A stretch of DNA of 5,810 nt, from positions 1 through 5,810 of the forward strand of contig CAJTJA010000074.1 in NCBI GenBank assembly GCA_910576845.1, read 5' to 3'. Position 1 is the first letter of the stretch, and each line of letters begins with the position of its first letter. Source of the DNA: an uncultured Oscillibacter sp. GTDB lineage: Bacteria > Bacillota > Clostridia > Oscillospirales > Oscillospiraceae. Below the pieces are notes generated by a model, which was given only the letters and a program-made list of their open reading frames with translations, did not search any database and was not told the origin of the DNA. Positions 1 through 5,513 of this stretch are shown one piece after another. Both the position numbers and the translations under genes were made by a program.

Positions 1-20
1 ACAGCGGGGAGGTGCAATGG

Positions 21-209
21 ATGGCTAAGTGCGAGTATTGCGGCAAAGGCGTGACCTTTGGTATTCAGGTCTCTCACTCTCACCGGCGTTCCAACCGTCC
101 CTGGAAGCCCAACGTGAAACGTGTCAAGGCGATCGTGGATGGTTCCCCCCGCCACGTGTATGTCTGCACCCGGTGCATGCGCTCCGGCAAGGTTACCAGA
201 GCGGTCTAA
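21..209 (+). CDS. rpmB: 50S ribosomal protein L28 (zinc-binding form)
   Basis: Encodes a 62-residue L28 protein of the large ribosomal subunit. The sequence begins MAKCEYCGKG and has two CxxC pairs, C4/C7 and C49/C52, the zinc-ribbon (C+) arrangement. Between them lie the basic, Ser/His-rich SHSHRRSNRPWKPN stretch (18-31) and the VYVCTRCMRSGKV block (46-58), typical of L28. The ATG at 21 is chosen over an in-frame GTG at 12: a GGGGAGG ribosome binding site at 6-12 sits 8 bases before the ATG and overlaps the GTG, and family members start with MA-K-C. The length is normal for the family. A strong terminator follows within 11 bases, so this is the end of its transcription unit; its promoter lies left of the window. 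Identification is confident. Confidence 0.97.
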   Translation: MAKCEYCGKGVTFGIQVSHSHRRSNRPWKPNVKRVKAIVDGSPRHVYVCTRCMRSGKVTRAV

Positions 210-219
210 CGAGAATGAG

Positions 220-253
220 AAAAACTCCCGGACTTATTGTCCGGGAGTTTTTT
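220..253 (+). terminator. Intrinsic terminator after rpmB, possibly bidirectional
   Basis: A perfect 9-bp stem, CTCCCGGAC (225-233) with GTCCGGGAG (239-247), encloses a 5-base TTATT loop and is followed by T6 (248-253). Five A bases (220-224) precede the stem and can pair with the T run. On the minus strand they form a T5 tail, so the same hairpin could also stop transcription arriving from the methyltransferase side. Confidence 0.93.
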
Positions 254-263
254 ATTCCATTAG

Positions 264-525
264 TCAAAAGATAACTACCGGCTCTGCCGGCGGTTAGGGA
301 TTGCTCGAAAAGATGATTTGTTTTCAACGGTGCTGACTATATCTGTAAGGCGGCAGAAACGCTAACGGCTATCCAACCGCCGACAGGCGATTTCCCGCAG
401 GAATTCTAACTGGTTTCAAGGGAAATCAACGAAGCATCAGCGGAAAAAATCTGCCAGTTGGCCGTTTCAGCATTTTCAAAACAGCCCCGAAAACTAAAGG
501 CAGCAATCCATTTTAGAAACATCGT
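264..525 (+). pseudogene. Probable decayed protein-coding remnant, unidentified
   Basis: No intact gene occupies this stretch, but the translation looks like protein sequence. From 264, in the frame of position 264, it reads SKDNYRLCRRLGIARKDDLF. At about 323-326 the sensible reading moves to the frame of position 332, giving NGADYICKAAETLTAIQPP then TGDFPQEF. An in-frame TAA at 407-409 follows, after which the same frame continues LVSREINEASAEKICQLAV and SAFSKQPRKLKAAIHF. One missing base near the TTTTC run (321-325) plus one nonsense change would account for both breaks. No start codon or ribosome binding site is visible upstream. The right end overlaps the opposite-strand methyltransferase tail, so the boundary is approximate. 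I do not recognise the family. It could also be chance open frame. Confidence 0.4.
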
Positions 526-1162
526 TTTCTGCTTTTCTCCACAAATCATTTTTAAACTCTATCTGCATGAGTCTTTTCCCGTCCGGGAGCGCATACTCCA
601 AAGTTTTAACTGCGTGATAGCCGATCTCGAGCATCGCGCTCCTCAACGCCTGTTCTTCTATTTGATAATGTGTGTGCTCCAATATGTCAAACACATGAAC
701 ATAAGGTGAATCCGACACCCAGTTATTCTCAGCGTTGATCTGAATAACGCATGAAACATATTCCGGCTCCACGTACCTTAGTGCCTTCTGAAAGCATGGA
801 CATCCTATATATTCGATCACCAGATTCGCAATAACCAAATCGGCTTTTGGCAGTTGGTCAGCTTCATTAAGCAAATCAATACAAAGGCATTCCAAAACCT
901 CTCTCAACCAGGCATACCGGCTGCGAACCGTCTCCAAGTACAATGGATTAACATCAACGCCATACACTTTTTTGAATCTGTCTCTTGAAATATGCTCAAG
1001 GCCATTGCCGCCTGCGATGCCCAATATCATAACTTTTGAGGCAGAATAAGCGTCAATTTGGCCTTTCATGATCTTATTCAACGTTTGCAGCTGCATGACG
1101 GAAGCAAGCTGCATATGATTTTCATAATCACTGAGCGAAATTTCTATCCATGGATGTTTCAT
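494..1162 (-). CDS. Class I SAM-dependent methyltransferase, substrate unknown
   Basis: A 222-residue protein with a Rossmann-type methyltransferase core. Motif I is VMILGIAGGNGLEHI (44-58), the glycine-rich SAM loop. The next strand is KVYGVDVNP (65-73), whose D70 is placed to bind the SAM ribose. The motif IV-like strand is ADLVIANLVIEYIG (107-120). The N-terminal segment HPWIEISLSDYENHM (3-17) resembles a recurring opening in uncharacterised bacterial methyltransferases; this is from memory. The substrate cannot be read from the sequence. The ATG at 1162-1160 has a GGGAGG site (1175-1170 on the minus strand) 7 bases upstream. The gene begins 63 bases after the tgt stop on the same strand and may be read through from that operon or be separate. 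It is more A+T-rich than its neighbours (24/60 G+C at 781-840 against 36/60 at 1441-1500 in tgt), suggesting transfer. The last roughly 19 residues may be non-native read-through. Confidence 0.8.
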   Translation of the reverse strand: MKHPWIEISLSDYENHMQLASVMQLQTLNKIMKGQIDAYSASKVMILGIAGGNGLEHISRDRFKKVYGVDVNPLYLETVRSRYAWLREVLECLCIDLLNEADQLPKADLVIANLVIEYIGCPCFQKALRYVEPEYVSCVIQINAENNWVSDSPYVHVFDILEHTHYQIEEQALRSAMLEIGYHAVKTLEYALPDGKRLMQIEFKNDLWRKAENDVSKMDCCL

Positions 1163-1225
1163 TCATCTGCCTCCCGTCGAAAAATCCCGGATACCAGACA
1201 GGACGCTTTCTGTCTCCATAAAGGC

Positions 1226-2359
1226 TCAGACCCGATTTGCCAGCTTTTCGCTGTATTCCACCCGGAACTCTTGGAAGTGTCCTTCGTCCAAAGCCTCCCG
1301 AATCTTGGCAGTCAGCTCGTTATAGAAATATAGGTTATGAAGCACCGCCAGCCGCAGGGCCAGAGTTTCCTCCGCCTTGAACAGGTGCCGGAGATAGGAA
1401 CGGGAAAACCGCTTGCAGACGGGGCAGCCACAGCTCTCGCTGATGGGCCGCCCGTCTGTGGCGTATTTGGCGTTGAGGATGTTGACAGTCCCCTCCCAAG
1501 TGAAAAGCTTGCCATGGCGTCCATTCCGGGAGGGCATCACACAGTCGAAAAAGTCTACGCCTCTCGCCACGGCCTCAATGATATTGCTGGGAGTACCCAC
1601 ACCCATGAGATATCGGGGTTTTTCCCGGGGCATGTGGGGCTCCACCGCATCGATAATGCTGTACATCACTTGGGTGGGCTCCCCTACCGCCAAACCGCCG
1701 ATGGCGTAGCCGTCGCAGTCCAATTTCGCAATCTGTTCCATATGCCAGATTCGGAGGTCCTCAAAGGTAGCTCCCTGGTTGATGCCAAACAGAAGCTGGC
1801 CGGAATTTATGGTCCCAGGAAGCGCGTTCAACCGCTCATGCTCCCGCTTGCAACGCTCCAACCATCTAAGAGTACGCTCACAGGAAGCTTTGGCATACTC
1901 ATAGGTAGCCGGGTTCTCCACACACTCATCAAAGGCCATGGCAATGTCGCTTCCCAGGTTGGACTGAATCTGCATGGACTCCTCCGGGCCCATAAAAATT
2001 TTCCGCCCATCAACATGAGAGGAAAAATAAACACCCTCTTCTTTAATCCGCCGGAGAGGTGCCAGGGAAAAAACCTGGAAACCGCCGGAATCGGTCAGAA
2101 TCGGGCCATCCCAACCCATAAATTTATGAAGTCCCCCCATTTGCCGGATCAGCCCGTCTCCAGGACGGAGATGGAGATGATAGGTATTGCTCAGCTCAAT
2201 TTGGCAATTCACCTCCCGGAGGTCAAAAGCGGACACACCTCCCTTGATAGCGGCCTGGGTACCTACGTTCATGAACACGGGAGTCTGGACCACGCCGCCA
2301 TGGGCGCAGGAAAACTGGCCGCGCCGGGCGCGGCCCTCGATTTTAAGCAGCTTGAACAT
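1226..2359 (-). CDS. tgt: tRNA-guanine(34) transglycosylase (queuine/preQ1 tRNA-ribosyltransferase)
   Basis: A 377-residue cytosolic enzyme that replaces guanine at the wobble position of GUN-anticodon tRNAs (Asp, Asn, His, Tyr) with preQ1 in bacteria. Visible active-site blocks, numbered from the ATG, are LTDSGGFQVFSL with general acid/base D90, AMAFDEC with D144 and C146, GINQG with Q195, GGLAVGE (221-227), and RGVDFFDCVMPSRNGRHG with nucleophile D272. The zinc site is C310-x-C312-x2-C315 plus H341, with the spacing of the characterised Zymomonas enzyme (numbering recalled). The ATG at 2359-2357 is chosen over the in-frame TTG 12 bases earlier, because that TTG forms part of the GGAG ribosome binding site, 6 bases before the ATG. 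The start overlaps the tfoX-like gene by 17 bases, implying translational coupling. Length and motifs are complete. Confidence 0.96.
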   Translation of the reverse strand: MFKLLKIEGRARRGQFSCAHGGVVQTPVFMNVGTQAAIKGGVSAFDLREVNCQIELSNTYHLHLRPGDGLIRQMGGLHKFMGWDGPILTDSGGFQVFSLAPLRRIKEEGVYFSSHVDGRKIFMGPEESMQIQSNLGSDIAMAFDECVENPATYEYAKASCERTLRWLERCKREHERLNALPGTINSGQLLFGINQGATFEDLRIWHMEQIAKLDCDGYAIGGLAVGEPTQVMYSIIDAVEPHMPREKPRYLMGVGTPSNIIEAVARGVDFFDCVMPSRNGRHGKLFTWEGTVNILNAKYATDGRPISESCGCPVCKRFSRSYLRHLFKAEETLALRLAVLHNLYFYNELTAKIREALDEGHFQEFRVEYSEKLANRV

Positions 2360-2627
2360 CTGTCTCTCCAATCTGTTTACAGGCTGTCAAAAAAGCCCGC
2401 AGCTCCGCCTTTTTCTCCTGGGGTATCGCCTTTTTGGGAATCCCCAGTTCCGCCCCCGCCAGGGCGGTAAGCTGGTGGAAGCAGGCAGTGGAATCCACTT
2501 CGGCCCGGATACGGAGAAACGCCGTCTCCGCTCCAACCGCCCGGAATGCCTTCGGGGTCTCCAATCCCACCCGGCGGAGATTGTCCGCCAGCTTGGGTCC
2601 TACGTTGGGAAGCTCTGTTACGTCCAT
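2343..2627 (-). CDS. Small stand-alone TfoX C-terminal-domain protein
   Basis: A 94-residue protein that is essentially one TfoX_C-type domain. It shows the family's opening ELPNVGPKLADNLRRVGLET (5-24), then the FRAVGAETAFLRI block (28-40) and the CFHQLTALAGAELGIP segment (49-64), ending in a charged helix. The LPNVGPKLADNL part resembles helix-hairpin-helix motifs, so nucleic-acid or protein binding is possible. The N-terminal domain of full-length TfoX/Sxy competence regulators is absent, so a competence role should not be assumed. ATG at 2627-2625 has an AAGGAGGG site 8 bases upstream, directly overlapping the queA stop codon; the gap to queA is 14 bases. Its 3' end overlaps tgt by 17 bases. 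Being locked between two queuosine genes suggests co-expression, but its function is unknown. Confidence 0.82.
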   Translation of the reverse strand: MDVTELPNVGPKLADNLRRVGLETPKAFRAVGAETAFLRIRAEVDSTACFHQLTALAGAELGIPKKAIPQEKKAELRAFLTACKQIGETDVQAA

Positions 2628-2641
2628 AGGGAAAGCCCTCC

Positions 2642-3667
2642 TTACGAAATGAACATGGCGTCTCCAAAGGAGAAGAAACGGTAGCGCTCCTCCACAGCCT
2701 TTTGGTAGGCGGCTAAAACATGCTCCCGGCCCGCTAAGGCGGACACCAGCATAATCAGCGTGCTTTCCGGCAGATGAAAATTAGTCACAAGTCCATCCAT
2801 CACCTTGAAACGGTAGCCGGGATAAATATAGATATTTGTCCACCCGGACATGGGCTCCATATGTCCATCTTCTCCTGCCCAGGACTCCAATGTCCGGCAG
2901 GAGGTGGTCCCTACACAGATACAACGGCCTCCGGCGGCCTTGGTGCGGTTAATAAGCTCCGCCGTTTCAGGCGAAATAGTGCAGAACTCACTGTGCATAG
3001 GATGTTCCTCAATGGTCTCTTCCTTCACCGGCCGGAAAGTGCCAAGACCCACATGAAGCGTTATATACCCCAGCCCAATCCCCTTTGTGGAAATTCTTTC
3101 CAGCAGCTCCGGCGTAAAGTGAAGGCCTGCCGTAGGTGCGGCAGCGCTGCCCGGAATTCTGGAATAAATTGTCTGGTAGCGCTCTCGATCCCGCAGCTCT
3201 TCCTTAATGTAGGGCGGCAAGGGCATCTTTCCAAGACGCTCCAGAACCTCCAGAAAAATTCCTTGATAAGTGAAGCGGATCAGACGGTTTCCGTCCGCTG
3301 CTTCTCCCAGCACTTCAGCGGTAAGCTCACCGCTGCCGAATGTCATTCGGGCTCCGGTCCGCAGCTTTCGGCCGGGACGAACCAAACACTCCCACACATT
3401 GTCTCCCTTGTCAATCAGCAGCAGCACCTCGCAGGCCCCGCCGCCCGGCAGCCGACTGCCCAGCAGACGGGCAGGCAGCACCCGGGAATCATTCATAATC
3501 AAGCAATCTCCGGGAACCAGCATATCCGGCAGCTCATAAAAATGCTGGTGGGCAACCGCTCCTGTTTTTTTGTCCAATGTCATCAGACGGGAATTGTCAC
3601 GCCGGAGGATAGGCGTCTGGGCAATCAGTTCAGGAGGCAGATCATAATAAAAATCTCTTGTTTTCAT
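2642..3667 (-). CDS. queA: S-adenosylmethionine:tRNA ribosyltransferase-isomerase
   Basis: A 341-residue cytosolic enzyme that transfers and isomerises the ribosyl group of SAM onto preQ1-34 in tRNA to give epoxyqueuosine, the step after Tgt. Family blocks appear in order: DFYYDLPPELIAQTP (5-19), NDSRVLPARL (59-68), GRKLRTG (99-105), GKMPLPPYI (146-154), ERYQTIYSR with GSAAAPTAGLHFT (162-185), LHVGLGTFRPV (204-214) with EEHPMHSE, CVGTTSCRTLES (251-262), TNFHLPESTL (295-304) and the terminal FFSFGDAM (331-338). The length is typical and there is no lesion. The ATG at 3667-3665 has a GAGGA site 6 bases upstream that includes the stop codon of the preceding SpoIID-like gene, only 9 bases away, so the two are co-transcribed. 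Very confident. Confidence 0.97.
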   Translation of the reverse strand: MKTRDFYYDLPPELIAQTPILRRDNSRLMTLDKKTGAVAHQHFYELPDMLVPGDCLIMNDSRVLPARLLGSRLPGGGACEVLLLIDKGDNVWECLVRPGRKLRTGARMTFGSGELTAEVLGEAADGNRLIRFTYQGIFLEVLERLGKMPLPPYIKEELRDRERYQTIYSRIPGSAAAPTAGLHFTPELLERISTKGIGLGYITLHVGLGTFRPVKEETIEEHPMHSEFCTISPETAELINRTKAAGGRCICVGTTSCRTLESWAGEDGHMEPMSGWTNIYIYPGYRFKVMDGLVTNFHLPESTLIMLVSALAGREHVLAAYQKAVEERYRFFSFGDAMFIS

Positions 3668-3676
3668 GTAGTGTCC

Positions 3677-5326
3677 TCAACCAATGGTAATATCCGTATA
3701 ATAAAACTCCAGAATCTCCCGATAGCTGTAACCCAGCTCCGCCATGGCCTTGGCGCCGTACTGGCTCATTCCCACGTTATGACCGTTTCCGGTGCCGGTA
3801 ATTACAAAGCTGCCGGTTCTGTTTCCTCCGCCGGAAGGCTGACTACCGCCGGAAACAGAGGCGATTCCAGAAGAAGAAATCGCGGATGCGGTATTTCCCG
3901 CCAGCGTGCCGAGCGTTCTATTTCCGGAAATCACAAAAACTCCCTCCAGGGAAGAGAGCGTCCCGCTGCCATTGACATAGACGCCGGAGCCTCTGCCCCC
4001 ATTGATGTCAAACCGCATGCTGCTGACGGACTTCTGATAGGTGCTGCTGTAAAAAATGGTCCGGCATGTCTCTCCGGTGACGGTTTTTGTTCCATTGCTT
4101 CCCACAAATGTCACCTGTTTTACATTTCCCGCCGGTGTATATTCCGAAACATAAACATCCTGAACCGTGCCCACGGAATACCCCTTCTGATCTAATATCC
4201 ATGTCAGCTCCGACGCCGTATAAGTAACAGAATAGCTGTTGTTCGGAACGGTGGTCTGCGCCTCATAGGGATCAACTTTTCCTTTCAGATATCCGGTTTC
4301 CGTCCCCCAGACATTTCCTCCGTCCTCGGTGGCGCCTCCGTCGGAAGAGTGATAAACCGCGTCCTGCACCAAAGTGCCGTTATAATACAGGCACTCTCCC
4401 GCAGTATCTTCCACAGCCCGGTCACTGGTTTCGGAGGGACTGGCTCCGCCGCTGCCATGTCCGTTGTAAACCTGGCAGTCCACGCCTCCGCACACATCAA
4501 AACCATTGGCGCTCAAGTGCTTGTTATGGCCCTGAACAAAGGTTCTGGCACAGACTGCTTGGGCCTCCAATGCCGCCAGAGGCCAGCCGCCTCCCATCTC
4601 ATAGGGTATGACGCCTTTTACATAATCCTCAAGACCAATTACATTGATTACGCTCAAATTTCCACCGGTTACTCTGGGATATTCAAAGCCTCCGCCGTAC
4701 TTATAGCCCTTGAACCATGTGGATGTTTCCCGCCCGGAAGGCTGAACGCCCAACGACAGCACACCACTGCAGTCAAACTCGAAGAGAATGTTCTCCGTCC
4801 TTGTCCGGGTCACAATCACGCCGGTGGAAGAAGCGCGGACAGCCCGGCCCCCATAGCGTCCGGCCGCATCCTCCGCCTCGCTTTGGGAGTCAAAGCTTCC
4901 TACCCGGACCACATATTCCCAGTCTATCCAAGCGGGCCAGCCTCCGTCCAGCCGCGCTTGATCCGCCGCCTCTTCAAAAGAGCGGAAACCATCCATCTGA
5001 ACATGCCACTCCCCCAGGCTCCGAAAGCCTCCTGAAGGCACGGAGGGGGAATAATTTCCGCTTTCATCCATATAAATGGTTCCGGCAGCGGTCATGGAAC
5101 CAGTAGTCTCCTCCGTCCAGCCCAGAGAAACAAACATACGGTTTTCATCGAAATAGCCAAACTCATAGCCGGCCCCCACCGCATTTTCCAGATTGGCTGA
5201 AAACAGGGCCGAGGAGCCGTAGCGCAGGCCAACTTTTACAATATCGTTTGTTACAGCGGAGGCCGGAACAGCCGTCAGGGCAAAAAAAGCCACAACGAAA
5301 AACATAGTGAACAGCTTATTTTTCAT
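3677..5326 (-). CDS. Secreted SpoIID/LytB-domain peptidoglycan hydrolase with SPOR-like region
   Basis: A 549-residue exported protein. Residues 1-24 form a signal peptide (MKNK, hydrophobic 5-20, cleavage likely after PASA). A SPOR-like region at about 105-172 contains GEWHVQMDGFRSFEEA and YVVRVGSFDSQSEAEDA; such domains bind glycan strands stripped of stem peptides. The SpoIID/LytB domain follows: INVIGLEDYVKGVIPYEM (227-244), WPLAALEAQAVCARTF (248-263), C279 and C284, YHSSDGGATEDGGNVW (325-340), then a Ser/Gly-rich linker (about 484-504) and the closing GHNVGMSQYGAKAMAELG (515-532). E243 corresponds to the catalytic glutamate of SpoIID lytic transglycosylases, and the cysteine pair to its zinc site (family knowledge). 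The ATG at 5326-5324 is chosen over a TTG 12 bases upstream, because the GGGAGG site overlaps the TTG; spacing is a short 4 bases. It is first in the operon with queA. Whether it acts in sporulation or vegetative growth cannot be decided. Confidence 0.9.
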   Translation of the reverse strand: MKNKLFTMFFVVAFFALTAVPASAVTNDIVKVGLRYGSSALFSANLENAVGAGYEFGYFDENRMFVSLGWTEETTGSMTAAGTIYMDESGNYSPSVPSGGFRSLGEWHVQMDGFRSFEEAADQARLDGGWPAWIDWEYVVRVGSFDSQSEAEDAAGRYGGRAVRASSTGVIVTRTRTENILFEFDCSGVLSLGVQPSGRETSTWFKGYKYGGGFEYPRVTGGNLSVINVIGLEDYVKGVIPYEMGGGWPLAALEAQAVCARTFVQGHNKHLSANGFDVCGGVDCQVYNGHGSGGASPSETSDRAVEDTAGECLYYNGTLVQDAVYHSSDGGATEDGGNVWGTETGYLKGKVDPYEAQTTVPNNSYSVTYTASELTWILDQKGYSVGTVQDVYVSEYTPAGNVKQVTFVGSNGTKTVTGETCRTIFYSSTYQKSVSSMRFDINGGRGSGVYVNGSGTLSSLEGVFVISGNRTLGTLAGNTASAISSSGIASVSGGSQPSGGGNRTGSFVITGTGNGHNVGMSQYGAKAMAELGYSYREILEFYYTDITIG

Positions 5327-5349
5327 GGAACCTCCCAATGATCCCCGTC

Positions 5350-5378
5350 TTGACGTTTTGGTGAAATCATGATACCAT
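5350..5378 (+). promoter_or_regulatory. Candidate promoter for asd
   Basis: On the plus strand, TTGACG (5350-5355) is followed by a 17-base spacer and TACCAT (5373-5378), with TG at 5370-5371 in the extended -10 position. Transcription would start near 5385 and give a leader of about 130 bases. A second option is TTGCCG (5418-5423), 16 bases, then TACAAA (5440-5445). The plus-strand TATAAT at 5435-5440 has no acceptable -35 at 16-18 bases. Confidence 0.4.
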
Positions 5379-5432
5379 ACGCACAGAAGACATTTGTCCG
5401 CGATTCAAGAACAGTTGTTGCCGTATGCAAGT

Positions 5433-5461
5433 ATTATAATACAAATACGCATTTAATTCAA
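5433..5461 (-). promoter_or_regulatory. Probable sigma-A-type promoter for the SpoIID-like/queA/tgt operon
   Basis: On the minus strand, TTGAAT (5461-5456) is followed by a 17-base spacer and a perfect TATAAT (5438-5433). Transcription would start near 5426 and give a leader of about 100 bases before the ATG at 5326. The match and spacing are good. The -10 box lies in a perfect 12-base palindrome, GTATTATAATAC (5431-5442). Confidence 0.6.
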
Positions 5462-5500
5462 CCAGGAAATCCGAGAGACGTTTCCGGCGGCAACACGGCA

Positions 5501-5507
5501 GGAGGAG
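5501..5507 (+). promoter_or_regulatory. Ribosome binding site of asd
   Basis: GGAGGAG lies 6 bases before the ATG at 5514. It fixes the start of a gene that is cut off by the window edge. Confidence 0.9.
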
Positions 5508-5513
5508 CATATT

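Noticed and set aside
29..274. Plus-strand open frame overlapping rpmB in another frame
   Set aside because: It overlaps the certain L28 gene and reads through the terminator hairpin; this is a shadow frame.
278..290. CCGGC-TCT-GCCGG hairpin
   Set aside because: A short 5-bp stem with a 3-base loop and no clean T tract on either strand. It has no support as a terminator or regulatory element.
453..462. GCCA/TGGC dyad followed on the minus strand by a T6 run (449-444), as a terminator for the methyltransferase
   Set aside because: The stem is 3-4 bp with a 2-4 base loop, too weak to support the call.
458..709. Plus-strand open frame opposite the methyltransferase start-to-end region
   Set aside because: Only its first part (to about 525) looks coding and is treated as the tail of the decayed remnant. 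The rest is antisense to the methyltransferase, and the TTG start has no ribosome binding site.
1196..1215. Hairpin AGACAG/CTGTCT with an 8-base loop after tgt, as a terminator
   Set aside because: The stem is only 6 bp and the nearest minus-strand T run is about 15 bases away, so it does not fit an intrinsic terminator.
1337..2470. Long plus-strand open frame opposite tgt and the tfoX-like gene
   Set aside because: It is the antisense shadow of an unambiguous tgt. Its composition is rich in P, G and H, and it has no family motif or ribosome binding site.
2774..4195. 473-codon plus-strand open frame opposite queA and the SpoIID-like gene
   Set aside because: Antisense shadow of two certain genes, with low-complexity Gly/Arg/His-rich translation and no recognisable domain.
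5327..5513. Riboswitch (lysine or preQ1 type) in the divergent leader
   Set aside because: The region is too short for a lysine riboswitch, I see no conserved riboswitch core on either strand, and there is no alternative terminator hairpin.
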